DNA from: Microlunatus endophyticus
GTDB taxonomy: Bacteria; Actinomycetota; Actinomycetes; Propionibacteriales; Propionibacteriaceae
Reading direction: 5' to 3'
Assembly (NCBI RefSeq): GCF_014646195.1
Contig: NZ_BMMZ01000015.1
Location: 57,116-121,115 of the forward strand
DNA length: 64,000 bases
Part shown: in pieces, positions 27,302 through 36,252 of the stretch
How positions within the stretch are numbered: position 1 is the stretch's first letter
Layout: each line of letters starts with the position of its first letter
The notes under the pieces: model-generated
Databases searched by the model: none
The model's input: the letters and a program-made list of their open reading frames with translations, nothing else
Told to the model about the DNA's origin: nothing
Position numbers and translations under genes: made by a program

Positions 27302-28279
27302 ATGACCGGAGTGCTCAAGCCGAACAACAAGCATCTGATGTTGTTCACCGGACGGGCCTACCCCCAACTGGCGAACGAGATCGCCGACCTGATGAAGGTC
27401 GAATTGGTCCCGACCCGGGCCCTCGCCTATGCCAACTCCGAGATCTACGTCCGCTTCGAGGAGTCCGTCCGCGGCAGCGACGCCTTCGTCATCCAGTCCC
27501 ACTGCGCACCCGTGAACGAGTGGGTGATGGAGCAGTTGATCATGGTCGACGCATTGAAGCGAGCCTCTGCCAAGCGGATCACTGTCGTGGCCCCGTTCTA
27601 TCCGTACGCCCGTCAGGACAAGAAGCACGCCGGCCGGGAGCCGATCTCGGCCCGGCTGATCGCCGATCTCTACAAGACCGCCGGCGCCGACCGGATCATG
27701 TCGGTCGATCTGCACGCCGCCCAGATCCAGGGCTTCTTCGACGGTCCGGTCGACCATCTCTGGGCGCTGCCGGTGCTCGCCGACTACGTCAAGAGTCAGT
27801 ACGACAGCAACGAGATGACCATCGTCTCCCCGGACGCCGGCCGGGTCCGGCTGGCTGACATGTGGAGTGATCAACTCGGCGCACCGCTGGCGATCATCCA
27901 CAAGCGTCGCGACCCCAACGTCGCCAACACCGTCGCTGTGCACGAGGTCGTCGGGGAGGTACGCGGCCGGGTCTGCCTGCTGGTCGACGACATGATCGAC
28001 ACCGCCGGCACGATCTGCCAGGCCGCCGAGGCGCTGATCGCCCGTGGCGCGAAGTCGGTCATTGCCGCCGCGACGCATCCGGTGCTCTCCGGCCCGGCGA
28101 CCGAGCGGCTGAACGACTCGCTGTTCGAAGAGGTCATCGTGACCAACACTCTCCCGATCCCGCCCGAGCACCAGTTCGGCAAGCTCACCGTGCTCTCGAT
28201 CGCGCCGCTGATCGCCCGCGCGATCCAGGAGGTCTTCGAGGACGGCTCCGTGACGAGCCTCTTCAACGGACATTCCTAG
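27302..28279 (+). CDS. prs: Ribose-phosphate pyrophosphokinase
   Basis: 325 residues. Class I PRPP synthase signatures: FTGRAYPQLANEIAD, EIYVRFEESVRGSDAFVIQS, PYARQDKKHAGREPISARLIADL, VDLHAAQIQGFFDGPVDHL, and the PRPP-binding loop LLVDDMIDTAGTI. It converts ribose 5-phosphate and ATP to PRPP for nucleotide, His and Trp synthesis. glmU-prs is a conserved actinobacterial pair. A strong hairpin follows the stop by about 25 bp. Confidence 0.95.
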   Translation: MTGVLKPNNKHLMLFTGRAYPQLANEIADLMKVELVPTRALAYANSEIYVRFEESVRGSDAFVIQSHCAPVNEWVMEQLIMVDALKRASAKRITVVAPFYPYARQDKKHAGREPISARLIADLYKTAGADRIMSVDLHAAQIQGFFDGPVDHLWALPVLADYVKSQYDSNEMTIVSPDAGRVRLADMWSDQLGAPLAIIHKRRDPNVANTVAVHEVVGEVRGRVCLLVDDMIDTAGTICQAAEALIARGAKSVIAAATHPVLSGPATERLNDSLFEEVIVTNTLPIPPEHQFGKLTVLSIAPLIARAIQEVFEDGSVTSLFNGHS

Positions 28280-28730
28280 TTCTCGGGGCTCCGCCCCCGG
28301 CCCCGCCAAGGGGGACGACCCCCTTGGATCCCCCGGGTCGGTGCGGTCTGTGCCCTTCCTCGGGGGATTGATCTCGCGGCATCGAGCCGGTGGCTCTCGC
28401 GCTCGATCAATGCCCGTTCCTGCCTGAAACTCGAGTTGTCGCGGGTTTGGTGCTCGCTGGACGGCCGTACGACCCGCGCAAGTCGTGACGACTCGACTTC
28501 GCAGCCGGGACGGTGATCGGAGCAGGGACCGTACGCACCCGGTCACGGATTGGCGCCCGCCGGGGCATGTTCGCTAGGCTGTGACGGTTGCCTCGGCGAG
28601 GGTCGCATCGACCGTGATCGACTGGGTTCAGCTGCGTTGCGCTCTGCGATGCGGCCCGCCCCTTTCACGACACGGTCCTTCCGGGCACAGCTGAGATACG
28701 CACACACTATGAGTTCAAGGAGTTAGTTCC
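28280..28730. other. Intergenic region prs-rplY
   Basis: 451 bp without a supported gene. It holds the prs terminator hairpins at the left end. A possible sigma-A-like promoter for rplY lies at 28550-28580 (TTGGCG, 19-bp spacer, TAGGCT). An AAGGAG ribosome site is just before the rplY GTG. The remaining ~200 bp in the middle show nothing recognisable. Confidence 0.45.
28306..28327 (+). terminator. Hairpin terminator after prs
   Basis: Perfect 9-bp stem CCAAGGGGG / CCCCCTTGG with a 4-nt loop, 26 bp after the prs stop. A second GC-rich GGGGC/GCCCC hairpin lies just before it (from 28285). There is no T-run, as is usual in high-GC actinobacteria. Confidence 0.6.
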
Positions 28731-29366
28731 GTGGCCGAGGTCAAGCTCACCGCCGAATTGCGCACCGAATTCGGCAAGGGTGCAGCCCGCCGTATTCGTC
28801 GTGCCGCCAAGATCCCCGCTGTCCTCTACGGACACGGCAGCGATCCCGTACACATCACCCTGCCCGGCCACGAGACGCTGCTGGCCCTGCGCGAGCACAA
28901 CGCGCTGCTGTCGATCGACGTCGACGGCAAGTCCCAGCTGGCGCTGCCCAAGCAGGTCCAGCGTGATCCGCTGAAGGGATTCATCGAGCACGTCGACCTG
29001 CTGATCGTCCGCCGTGGCGAGAAGGTGACCGTCGACATCGCGATCCACACCGAGGGCGAGTCCGCGCCGGACACCGTCGTCGTGGTGGACCGCAACGAGC
29101 TGTCGGTCGAGGCCGAGGCCACCCACATCCCCGAGGGAGTCACCGTTTCGGTCGAGGGCCTCGAGGCCGGTGCCCAGATCCTCGCCCAGGACCTGCAGCT
29201 GCCGGAGGGCACCACGCTCGCCGTGGATCCGGAGACCCTGATCATCAGCGTCAGCGCCGCCCGCGTCGAGGAACTGGCCGAAGAGGCCGAGGGCGAAGCC
29301 GCCGAGGGCGAGGCTGCTGCCGACGAGGCCGCAGACGAGTCAGGCGAAGCCGACTCGGAGTCCTGA
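28731..29366 (+). CDS. rplY: 50S ribosomal protein L25/general stress protein Ctc
   Basis: 211 residues from GTG 28731 with AAGGAG 8 nt upstream. The N-terminal L25 domain (LTAELRTEFGKGAARRIRRAAKIPAVLYGHG) is followed by the CTC-type beta domain (FIEHVDLLIVRRGEKVTVDI ... IPEGVTVSVEGLEAGAQILAQDLQLPEGTTLAVDPE) and an acidic Glu/Ala-rich tail. It binds 5S rRNA in the large subunit. rplY followed by pth is a conserved pair. Confidence 0.95.
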   Translation: MAEVKLTAELRTEFGKGAARRIRRAAKIPAVLYGHGSDPVHITLPGHETLLALREHNALLSIDVDGKSQLALPKQVQRDPLKGFIEHVDLLIVRRGEKVTVDIAIHTEGESAPDTVVVVDRNELSVEAEATHIPEGVTVSVEGLEAGAQILAQDLQLPEGTTLAVDPETLIISVSAARVEELAEEAEGEAAEGEAAADEAADESGEADSES

Positions 29367-29417
29367 TCCCCGGGGCACTCCCAAGATCAACCCACCGACC
29401 ATCCGGAATCCGAAGAC

Positions 29418-29996
29418 ATGTGGCTCGTCGCCGGCCTGGGCAATCCCGGCCCCGGTTACGCCCAGCATCGTCACAACATCGGATTCCGGGTGGTCGATGA
29501 GCTTTCCAGCCGGATCGGTGCCAAGTTCTCGGCCCCGGCTCGGATGCGGGCCGAGATCGCCGAAGGCCGACTCGGCGCACCAGGTGCCGACAGCACCCGG
29601 CTGGTGCTGCTGAAATCGCGCACCTTCATGAACGACACCGGCGCAGCCCTGGTGAGGGCGACCGGCTACTACAAGATCGAACCGGATCACCTGATCGTCG
29701 TGCACGACGAACTTGATCTTGATCTTGGCAGGATGCGGGTGAAGCTGGGTGGCGGCGACAACGGCCACAACGGGCTGAAGTCGATCCGCAAATCGCTCAA
29801 CACCGGCGACTACTACCGGGTCCGCGTTGGCGTCGGCCGGCCGCCCGGGCGTCAGGATCCTGCCGACTTCCTGTTGAGCAACTTCGGTGCCCGCGAACGC
29901 GAGGACGTCGAGTTGCAGATCTCCCGCGCCGCCGACGCGGTCGAGTCCTTGATCACCAACGGCCTGGAACGCACCCAGAGCTCCTTCAACTGCTGA
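29418..29996 (+). CDS. pth: Peptidyl-tRNA hydrolase
   Basis: 192 residues. All Pth landmarks are present: MWLVAGLGNPGPGYAQHRHNIGFRVVDEL (catalytic His in RHNIG), KSRTFMNDTGAAL, VVHDELDLDLGRMRVKLGGGDNGHNGLKSI and YYRVRVGVGRPPG. It releases tRNA from peptidyl-tRNA dropped from ribosomes. It starts 51 bp after rplY in the same direction. Confidence 0.95.
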   Translation: MWLVAGLGNPGPGYAQHRHNIGFRVVDELSSRIGAKFSAPARMRAEIAEGRLGAPGADSTRLVLLKSRTFMNDTGAALVRATGYYKIEPDHLIVVHDELDLDLGRMRVKLGGGDNGHNGLKSIRKSLNTGDYYRVRVGVGRPPGRQDPADFLLSNFGAREREDVELQISRAADAVESLITNGLERTQSSFNC

Positions 29997-30055
29997 CGTG
30001 TTGTCGCCGGCATCTCGTTGCCGGGTTGTCGCCGTCGCCTGGCAGGCTGGCCGCC

Positions 30056-30394
30056 ATGTCATTGCAGGATGTGCTGGCCGAGGTCGCCGAGGAACGTGCC
30101 CGTCAAGACGCGAAGTGGGGCCCGCAGAACCACCCCGACGGCACCGGGATGGCGTACGGGTTGAGCGCGGTTCCCGAACTGGACGTCGATTTCGCCAAGC
30201 AGCGTTGTGATGCGGCCTTCGCGCGAGGTGCCGGCACCTGGGAACACATCCTGTACGAGGAATTCTGCGAGGCGATGGCCGAGGACGATCCCGTCCGGTT
30301 GCGTGCCGAACTGCTCCAGACCGCTGCCGTCGCGGTGCATTGGATCGAGGCGCTCGACCGGCGTCACGCATCGCGGCAGTTGGCTCAACAGTGA
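30056..30394 (+). CDS. Small conserved protein with MazG-like helical features
   Basis: 112 residues from ATG 30056. The pattern EEFCEAMAEDDPVRLRAELLQTAAVAVHWIEALDRR resembles the helix pair of all-alpha NTP pyrophosphohydrolases (Glu-rich metal site EExCEAxxEDD), and AEERARQDAKWGPQNHPDGTG is a conserved head in similar actinobacterial proteins. A nucleotide-cleaning activity is possible but unproven. It lies between pth and mfd, with a strong hairpin after it. Confidence 0.65.
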   Translation: MSLQDVLAEVAEERARQDAKWGPQNHPDGTGMAYGLSAVPELDVDFAKQRCDAAFARGAGTWEHILYEEFCEAMAEDDPVRLRAELLQTAAVAVHWIEALDRRHASRQLAQQ

Positions 30395-30507
30395 GTCGGA
30401 CGTGAGGTGATCGTGACCTCGTGGTGAGTTAACTGACCTGTACGGCGCTTAGGTTCTTGTGTCAGACCCGGATCATCGACCGACGCGATGATCCGCTGGG
30501 GGACAGC

Positions 30508-30540
30508 GGCCCCGGCGGGCTGCAGGGCCCCGCCGGGGCC
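30508..30540 (+). terminator. Long GC-rich hairpin between the MazG-like gene and mfd
   Basis: Perfect 12-bp stem GGCCCCGGCGGG / CCCGCCGGGGCC with a 9-nt loop, followed by GTTCTCG. It probably terminates the pth-side transcript. It lies just upstream of a tandem repeat array and the mfd start. Confidence 0.55.
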
Positions 30541-30559
30541 GTTCTCGTCCACCATCTCC

Positions 30560-30635
30560 GGGTCCTTCCAGAATTCCCGGGTCCTTCCAGAATTCCCGGG
30601 TCCTTCCAGAATTCCCGGGTCCTTCCAGAATTCCC
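30560..30635 (+). repeat. Four perfect 19-bp tandem repeats upstream of mfd
   Basis: Unit GGGTCCTTCCAGAATTCCC repeats four times without spacers. Each unit carries a GAATTC palindrome and nearly complementary GGG/CCC ends. The array ends 61 bp before the mfd GTG, so it lies in the promoter or 5' leader. No CRISPR-like spacers. Confidence 0.92.
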
Positions 30636-30696
30636 GGCTCGAGGTGCTCAGTCGAGCAGTCTGCACCCGCACGGCCGCACAGAGTAAGCTGTCTCG

Positions 30697-33600
30697 GTGA
30701 CCCTTGCGGGACTCATCGATCTCATCACCTCCGAACCCACCATCTCCGAGAGCCTCGGTGATGCGCGCTCGCATACCGTCAGCGCGCTCGACCTGACCAT
30801 GCCGCCGCCGTTGCGGCCCCTGTTCGCCGCGGCCATGGCAACTCCCGCCGACCGCGGCGGCGCCGACTCCCCGGTACTCCTGGTCACCTCGACCTACCGG
30901 GAGGCCGAGGACGTCACCGAGACCCTGCAGTCGCTGCTGGACCCCGACGAGGTCGCGTACTACCCGGCCTGGGAAACCCTGCCGCACGAACGCCTCAGCC
31001 CGCGCTCGGACACCGTCGGACGGCGGCTCGCTGTGCTGCGCCGGCTGGTCCATCCGGAGGATTCCGGCAAGCGACTCAAGGTCGTCGTCGCGCCGATCCG
31101 TAGCGTGCTGCAACCCCAGGTCAAAGGTCTGGCCGAGCTGAAGCCAGTGCATCTGCGCACCGGCCAGGACTTCGACATCGGTGACCTGGCCCAGGCGCTG
31201 GTCGACGCCGCCTACGTCCGCGTCGATCTGGTCGAGCGGCGCGGCGAGTTCGCCGTCCGCGGCGGGATCGTCGACATCTTCCCGCCGACCGAGGAACATC
31301 CGGTCCGGATCGACTTCTTCGGCGACACCGTCGACGAGATCCGCTATTTCGCGGTTGCCGACCAGCGCTCCTCCGACGACGTGATCGACGAGGTCACCGC
31401 CTCCCCGTGCCGAGAGCTGTTGCTCACCGACCAGGTGAAGCTGCGCGCGATGGAGCTGATGGAGGACCATCCCGAGCTGTCGGAGATGCTCGAGCGGATC
31501 GCGCAGGGCTACGCCGTCGAAGGCATGGAGTCGCTGTCGCCGGCGCTGGTCGACGGCATGGAGCTGCTGATCGATCTGCTCCCGGACGGCACCCATGTGC
31601 TGGTCTGCGATCCGGAGCTGGTGCGCACCCGGTCTGCCGACCTGGTCAAGACCAGTGAGGAATTCCTGTCCGCCTCCTGGGCGGCGGCCGCAGGCGGCGG
31701 CAAGGCGCCGATCGACCTCGGCTCGTCGGCCTACCGGCCGCTGGGAGACATCCGGGCGCACGCCATCGAGCGGGGGCTGGCGTGGTGGACACTGTCGCCG
31801 TTCAGTGCCGGCCCCGACGATGCTCCGGCCCTTCGACAGGCTCAGGCTCCGTTGCGGACCGAAGAGGGCGACATCATTGACTTCTCCGCCGCGGTCAGCA
31901 CGCGTGGGGTGGAGTCGCGAACGGTTTCGGCGCAGATTCCCGACACCCATCCCGGTGATGCCGAGAAGTCGATCACCGAGATCGGTGATCATGCCCGCGA
32001 CGGCTGGCGCGTCGTGCTGGTCGCCGAGGGCCGGGGCACCGCCCAGCGGATGGTCCAGATGCTCGGCGAGGCCGACGTCCCGGCCAAGCTGATCGAGGAC
32101 CTGGTCAGCGGCCCAGAGCCGCAGGTCGTCACCGTCAGCACCGGGGCGCTGCGCACCGGGTTGCTGATCGACAAGATCAGACTCGCCGTCTACACGACCG
32201 GTGATCTTTCCGGCCAGCATCAGGTCGACCGGTCGGAGCGTAAGATGCCGGCCCGGCGCAAGAAGCAGATCGACCCGCTGGAATTGCAGCCCGGCGACCC
32301 GATCGTGCACGAGCAGCACGGTGTCGGTCGCTACATCGAGATGGTGCAGCGCGAGGTCGCGGGGTCGACGCGGGAGTATCTGGTCGTCGAGTACGCGGCC
32401 AGCAAACGGGGCCAGCCAGGCGACCGGCTGTACGTACCGATGGACCAACTCGATCTTGTCACCCGCTATGTCAGCGGCGAAGCTCCGACGCTGGACCGGA
32501 TGGGCGGCTCGGACTGGTCCAAGCGCAAGGGCCGGGCGCGCAAGGCGGTCCGCGAGATCGCGGCCGAGTTGATCAAGCTGTACGCCGCCCGCCAGGCCAG
32601 CAGGGGATTCGCGTTCTCGCCGGACACCACCTGGCAGCGCGAGCTCGAGGACGCGTTCAACTACGTCGAGACGCCGGACCAGTTGTCCTGTATCGACGAG
32701 GTCAAACACGACATGGAGCAGATCGTGCCGATGGACCGGCTGATCTGCGGTGATGTCGGCTACGGCAAGACAGAGATCGCCGTACGAGCAGCATTCAAGG
32801 CGGTCCAGGACGGCAAGCAGGTCGCGTTGCTGGTGCCGACCACATTGCTGGTGCAGCAGCACTACAACACCTTCGCCGATCGCTACGCCGGTTTCCCGGT
32901 CAAGGTCGGCGCGCTCAGCCGCTTCTCCTCCGACGCCGATGCGAAGGCGACCGTCGAGGGCCTGGCCGACGGGTCGATCGACGTCGTGGTCGGCACCCAC
33001 CGGCTGATCAGCGACAAGATCAAATTCAAGGATCTCGGGCTGGTGATCATCGACGAGGAACAGCGATTCGGCGTCGAGCACAAGGAGTCGCTGAAGCGGC
33101 TGCGGATGGACGTCGACGTGCTGGCTATGTCGGCCACCCCGATCCCGCGGACCCTGGAGATGGCGGTCACCGGCATCCGCGAGATGTCGACGATCACCAC
33201 GCCGCCGGAGGAACGCCATCCGGTGCTCACCTTCGCCGGCCCGTACGACGAGGCGCAGGTGACCGCCGCGATCCGCCGGGAACTGCTCCGTGAGGGCCAG
33301 GTCTTCTACGTCCACAACCGAGTGCAGTCGATCGAGAAGGTGGCCCGCCGGATCCGCGAGCTGGTGCCCGAGGCGCGGGTGGTGGCCGCCCACGGCCAGA
33401 TGAGCGAGCAGCGTCTGGAACAGGTCATGGTCGACTTCTGGGAGCGCCGCGCCGATGTGCTGGTCGCCACCACGATCGTCGAAGCGGGGTTGGACATCTC
33501 GTCCGCCAACACCCTGCTGGTCGAGCGCGCCGACGTGCTGGGCCTGTCGCAGCTGCACCAGCTGCGAGGCCGGGTCGGCCGTGGCCGGGAGCGGGGGTAC

Positions 33601-34305
33601 GCGTACTTCTTGTATCCGCCGGAGAAGCCGCTGACCGAGACCGCACACGACCGGCTGGCCACCATCGCCGCGCACACCGATCTGGGTGCCGGCATGGCGG
33701 TGGCGATGAAGGACCTGGAGATCCGGGGAGCGGGCAACTTGCTCGGCGGCCAGCAGTCCGGTCACATTGCCGATGTCGGTTTCGATCTGTACGTCCGATT
33801 GGTCGGCGAGGCGGTCGCCGAGTATCGCGGCGACCAGCCCGAGGCTGAGCCCGAGGTCAAGATCGAACTACCGATCGACGCCCATCTGCCGACCGACTAC
33901 GTCGAATCCGAACGGCTCCGGCTGGAGATGTACAAGCGGATCGCGGAGGTGCGCAGCTCCGAGGACATCGACGCCGTCCGGGCCGAACTGACCGACCGCT
34001 ACGGCGCCCCCGGCGCAGAGGTGGAGAACCTGTTGTCGGTCGCGGCGTTCCGGATCCTGGCACGCAAGGCGGCGCTGTCCGATGTGGTCGCCCAAGGCAA
34101 CTTCATCCGCTTCTCCCCGGTCGACCTGCCGGATTCGAAGCAGTTGCGGCTGAAGCGACTCTATCCGGGCAGCGTGATCAAGGAGAAGGCCGGCCTGATG
34201 TTGGTGCCGCGGCCCCGCCCGGCGCAGATCGGCGGACCGCAGATCAAGGACGCGGAGCTGCTGCTCTGGTGCACGGAAGTGATCAACAGCGTGTTGCTGG
34301 CCTGA
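30697..34305 (+). CDS. mfd: Transcription-repair coupling factor
   Basis: 1202 residues from GTG 30697. The order is a UvrB-homology region at the N-terminus (PAWETLPHERLSPRSDTVGRRL, RRGEFAVRGGIVDIFPPTEEHPVRIDFFGD), an RNAP-interaction domain (IVHEQHGVGRYI), helicase motifs (Walker A GDVGYGKTE near 686-694, DEEQRFG near 785, SATPIPRTLEMA, EAGLDISSANTLLVERAD, HQLRGRVGRGRERGYAY), and the TRCF C-terminal domain (IRGAGNLLGGQQSGHIADVGFDLY). Mfd removes stalled RNA polymerase and recruits UvrA. A dispersed repeat is inserted in frame near residue 378 in a linker. The mfd-lipoprotein-mazG-eno order is mycobacteria-like. Confidence 0.95.
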   Translation: MTLAGLIDLITSEPTISESLGDARSHTVSALDLTMPPPLRPLFAAAMATPADRGGADSPVLLVTSTYREAEDVTETLQSLLDPDEVAYYPAWETLPHERLSPRSDTVGRRLAVLRRLVHPEDSGKRLKVVVAPIRSVLQPQVKGLAELKPVHLRTGQDFDIGDLAQALVDAAYVRVDLVERRGEFAVRGGIVDIFPPTEEHPVRIDFFGDTVDEIRYFAVADQRSSDDVIDEVTASPCRELLLTDQVKLRAMELMEDHPELSEMLERIAQGYAVEGMESLSPALVDGMELLIDLLPDGTHVLVCDPELVRTRSADLVKTSEEFLSASWAAAAGGGKAPIDLGSSAYRPLGDIRAHAIERGLAWWTLSPFSAGPDDAPALRQAQAPLRTEEGDIIDFSAAVSTRGVESRTVSAQIPDTHPGDAEKSITEIGDHARDGWRVVLVAEGRGTAQRMVQMLGEADVPAKLIEDLVSGPEPQVVTVSTGALRTGLLIDKIRLAVYTTGDLSGQHQVDRSERKMPARRKKQIDPLELQPGDPIVHEQHGVGRYIEMVQREVAGSTREYLVVEYAASKRGQPGDRLYVPMDQLDLVTRYVSGEAPTLDRMGGSDWSKRKGRARKAVREIAAELIKLYAARQASRGFAFSPDTTWQRELEDAFNYVETPDQLSCIDEVKHDMEQIVPMDRLICGDVGYGKTEIAVRAAFKAVQDGKQVALLVPTTLLVQQHYNTFADRYAGFPVKVGALSRFSSDADAKATVEGLADGSIDVVVGTHRLISDKIKFKDLGLVIIDEEQRFGVEHKESLKRLRMDVDVLAMSATPIPRTLEMAVTGIREMSTITTPPEERHPVLTFAGPYDEAQVTAAIRRELLREGQVFYVHNRVQSIEKVARRIRELVPEARVVAAHGQMSEQRLEQVMVDFWERRADVLVATTIVEAGLDISSANTLLVERADVLGLSQLHQLRGRVGRGRERGYAYFLYPPEKPLTETAHDRLATIAAHTDLGAGMAVAMKDLEIRGAGNLLGGQQSGHIADVGFDLYVRLVGEAVAEYRGDQPEAEPEVKIELPIDAHLPTDYVESERLRLEMYKRIAEVRSSEDIDAVRAELTDRYGAPGAEVENLLSVAAFRILARKAALSDVVAQGNFIRFSPVDLPDSKQLRLKRLYPGSVIKEKAGLMLVPRPRPAQIGGPQIKDAELLLWCTEVINSVLLA
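31828..31850 (-). repeat. Dispersed CTGAG/TCGAAG repeat inside the mfd reading frame
   Basis: On the minus strand this stretch reads CCTGAGCCTGTCGAAGGGC after a short GGAG lead, the same family as the tandem copies at 37351-37392. In mfd it encodes residues around 378-385 (PALRQAQAP) in the linker before the RNAP-interaction domain. The opposite-strand peptide LSLSKG is typical of this repeat. Confidence 0.75.
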
Positions 34306-34327
34306 CCTGCCGTGGGCAGATCCCGAG

Positions 34328-34924
34328 CTAACGCACGAAGATCCGGCCGAAATGGTGCAGCAGCTCGGTTCGTGAGCCGCCGGCCTCGGTCGACGGCTCG
34401 GAACGGGGCAGCACGACCGGCTGCTCCTCTGGGCAGCCATGGGTCATCCTCGCCGACAACCAGCTGGCGGCGGCCGGAACCGCGACCAGCGCGAGCAGGG
34501 CAAAGGGTCCGGGAACGCCGGCGGTGAGCGCCAGCAGCTGGGTGATCAACAGCACCGGCGCCGTGATCGCTACCAGGGTCACGGCGTAGCGGACACCCAG
34601 TTTGGTGAGGATCGACAACCCGAGGACGACGGCTGTGCAGCCGAGGATCGACAACTCGATGCCGTGGAAGTAGGACGACAGGCATTCCAATCCGGCGAGG
34701 ATCCCATTTCCGTCCGGGGCGCGGCAGTAGCCGCGAGCGAACACGGTGGTCGCCAGGATCGACAGGCCGACTCCTGCTCCGGCTGCAGCGGTCAGATAGG
34801 CGGCAGCCAGGCGACGTCGCCCGTCCGGCGCCGGGCGAATCACCCATCTCATCAGCGATGGGTGCACTGGTGACCTCATCAGCATGTTTTCATCGTCCTG
34901 ATCGAGGGGTGGGTACCACCGCAT
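34328..34924 (-). CDS. Small multi-pass membrane protein, unknown function
   Basis: 198 residues from ATG 34924; internal ATGs near residues 14, 16 and 25 are alternative starts. About four hydrophobic helices are visible (LAAAYLTAAAGAGVGLSILA, IELSILGCTAVVLGLSIL, YAVTLVAITAPVLLITQLLAL and PFALLALVAVPAAASWLSA), with a Cys-containing loop (GYCRAPDGNGILAGLECLSS). No family recognised. It is convergent with mfd. The layout resembles the next minus-strand gene (35004-35561), and the two may be distant paralogues. Confidence 0.6.
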   Translation of the reverse strand: MRWYPPLDQDDENMLMRSPVHPSLMRWVIRPAPDGRRRLAAAYLTAAAGAGVGLSILATTVFARGYCRAPDGNGILAGLECLSSYFHGIELSILGCTAVVLGLSILTKLGVRYAVTLVAITAPVLLITQLLALTAGVPGPFALLALVAVPAAASWLSARMTHGCPEEQPVVLPRSEPSTEAGGSRTELLHHFGRIFVR

Positions 34925-35003
34925 TGCTCAGCTAAACAATGCCACTTCCGGATCACAGCCTGATCACGGAACCAGCCGGGCCCGAACAGATCAGCACCGG
35001 CGA

Positions 35004-35561
35004 TCAGAGCAGCAGCCCGGCCCCGAATGCGGCCAGGACCAGGGCGAGTAGGGCCGTGCAGCGCGGCACCCAGTGGGTCACGACGTCGCGGCGTCGGTTC
35101 GGTGGTTCGGAGAACCACGCGGCGACTCCCGGGGCCAGCACGACCAGTCCGATCAGTACCGGTAGATGGTCGGTGTTCAGGCTTGCGCCGGCCATCACCA
35201 GTGCACTGCCGATCCAGAAGGACCAGCCGAGCCGGAAGTGCAGGGCGAGCATCAGCTGGGTGACCACGGCCAGCACGATCGCGCCGATCAGTCCATACGC
35301 CAGCCGGTCGCTGCAGGCATAGCCGCGCAACTGACAGTTGTTGGAGGTGATCAGCCCGGCGCCGACGACCGGCAGCGCGAGAATCGCGGCCAACAAGGTC
35401 AGTCCGTACGCCTGACTGACCCGGGCCAGACCGTAGCGGCGGGCTCGCTCGGGAAACGCCTCGCCGATCTCCAGGGGATCGGTCACGGCGTCCGGGGGAG
35501 CGAACGGACGAGCAGCCAACACTTGCACGATTCTTGTCGGCTGCGCTGCCGAAGTCCTCAA
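35004..35561 (-). CDS. Small multi-pass membrane protein, unknown function
   Basis: 185 residues with a roughly 50-residue soluble head and four hydrophobic helices (YGLTLLAAILALPVVGAGLI, LAYGLIGAIVLAVVTQLMLAL, SFWIGSALVMAGASL, and a C-terminal ALLALVLAAFGAGLLL). A loop with two cysteines (NNCQLRGYACSDRL) follows the first helix, the same arrangement as its neighbour at 34328-34924. No recognised family. Divergent from the SurA-like lipoprotein gene. Confidence 0.6.
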   Translation of the reverse strand: MRTSAAQPTRIVQVLAARPFAPPDAVTDPLEIGEAFPERARRYGLARVSQAYGLTLLAAILALPVVGAGLITSNNCQLRGYACSDRLAYGLIGAIVLAVVTQLMLALHFRLGWSFWIGSALVMAGASLNTDHLPVLIGLVVLAPGVAAWFSEPPNRRRDVVTHWVPRCTALLALVLAAFGAGLLL

Positions 35562-35730
35562 CCCTCGGGACCAACTCCCGGCCGGCCGGTGTCATCCTCT
35601 GGTAGTAGTCACTCTGCTGGTGGGGCTCTGGTCATGGGCACTGGTCGTCGGCGGTCCGGGATCGGGCGTGACGTAGGATCTGGCGGGAATCCGCCGCGGG
35701 CGGGACACGACCAGCAGGAGCAGCACATCG

Positions 35731-36252
35731 ATGAGGAATCCGGGTAGGACTGTGCGGTTGATCGCCGTGGCCGGCGTACTGAGCGGTGCGGCCGTGCTCG
35801 GTGGATGCGCCCAGACCGGCGCCGTCGCGGCGACCGTCGACGGCACCCGGATCAGCACCAGCGACGTCGACCAGACCTTCGCCGGAGCCCAGGAGGTCAG
35901 TCTGGGCTCGTCGCAGCAGGTCACCAAGGACCAGGTGCTGTCGATCATGATCCAGGCCACCGTCGCCGATCAGGTGGCGCGGCAGCGCGGCATCACGATC
36001 ACCGACGCCGACCGCGACAAACAGCTCAATCCGGCCGTGCTGGACATCGCCGATGCCCACGACTTCGCCTACGACGTCGCCGACATCCAGGTGGTCAGCG
36101 GTGCGATCGGCGAGAGCGCGCTGGCCAAAGCGGTTGCAGCGGCCGACGTCCGGGTCAACCCCCGGCTGGGCAGTTGGGACCCGAAGCAGTCGGTGAATGT
36201 GGTTCCGGGCGTCGCCTCGCTCTCCCAGGTCGCGCAGAACCGGCCCCAGTGA
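35731..36252 (+). CDS. SurA N-terminal-domain-like lipoprotein
   Basis: 173 residues from ATG 35731 with AGGAG upstream. A lipoprotein signal ends in LGGCAQ (Cys about residue 26). The mature part starts VAATVDGTRISTSDVDQTFAG and continues with QVLSIMIQATVADQVARQRGITITDADRDKQL, the helical SurA/PpiC N-terminal chaperone fold without a prolyl isomerase domain. Lipoproteins of this type sit between mfd and mazG in other actinobacteria. Its stop overlaps the mazG GTG (GTGA). Confidence 0.8.
   Translation: MRNPGRTVRLIAVAGVLSGAAVLGGCAQTGAVAATVDGTRISTSDVDQTFAGAQEVSLGSSQQVTKDQVLSIMIQATVADQVARQRGITITDADRDKQLNPAVLDIADAHDFAYDVADIQVVSGAIGESALAKAVAAADVRVNPRLGSWDPKQSVNVVPGVASLSQVAQNRPQ

Larger units (their letters stand above)
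30395..30696. other. Intergenic region before mfd
   Basis: 302 bp containing the hairpin (30508-30540), the 19-bp tandem array (30560-30635) and about 60 bp of leader before the mfd GTG. A 76-codon open frame crosses the array, but it has no family resemblance and its protein is just the repeat (VLPEFPG units). It is not called as a gene. Confidence 0.5.

Noticed and set aside
30560..30635. CRISPR-like array
   Set aside because: Four 19-bp repeats abut without spacers and no cas genes are present.
30457..30687. Small protein coded across the 19-bp repeats
   Set aside because: The peptide is only the repeat translated, with no convincing start site; treated as leader DNA.
30385..33765. 1126-codon minus-strand open frame opposite mfd
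   Set aside because: No recognisable domains and Arg/Gln/His-rich; shadow of mfd. Its LSLSKG peptide was still useful as a sign of the dispersed repeat.
35805..36248. Long N-terminal extension of mazG
   Set aside because: It overlaps the lipoprotein gene in another frame and is Arg-rich without similarity; GTG 36249 with a 4-bp overlap fits better.
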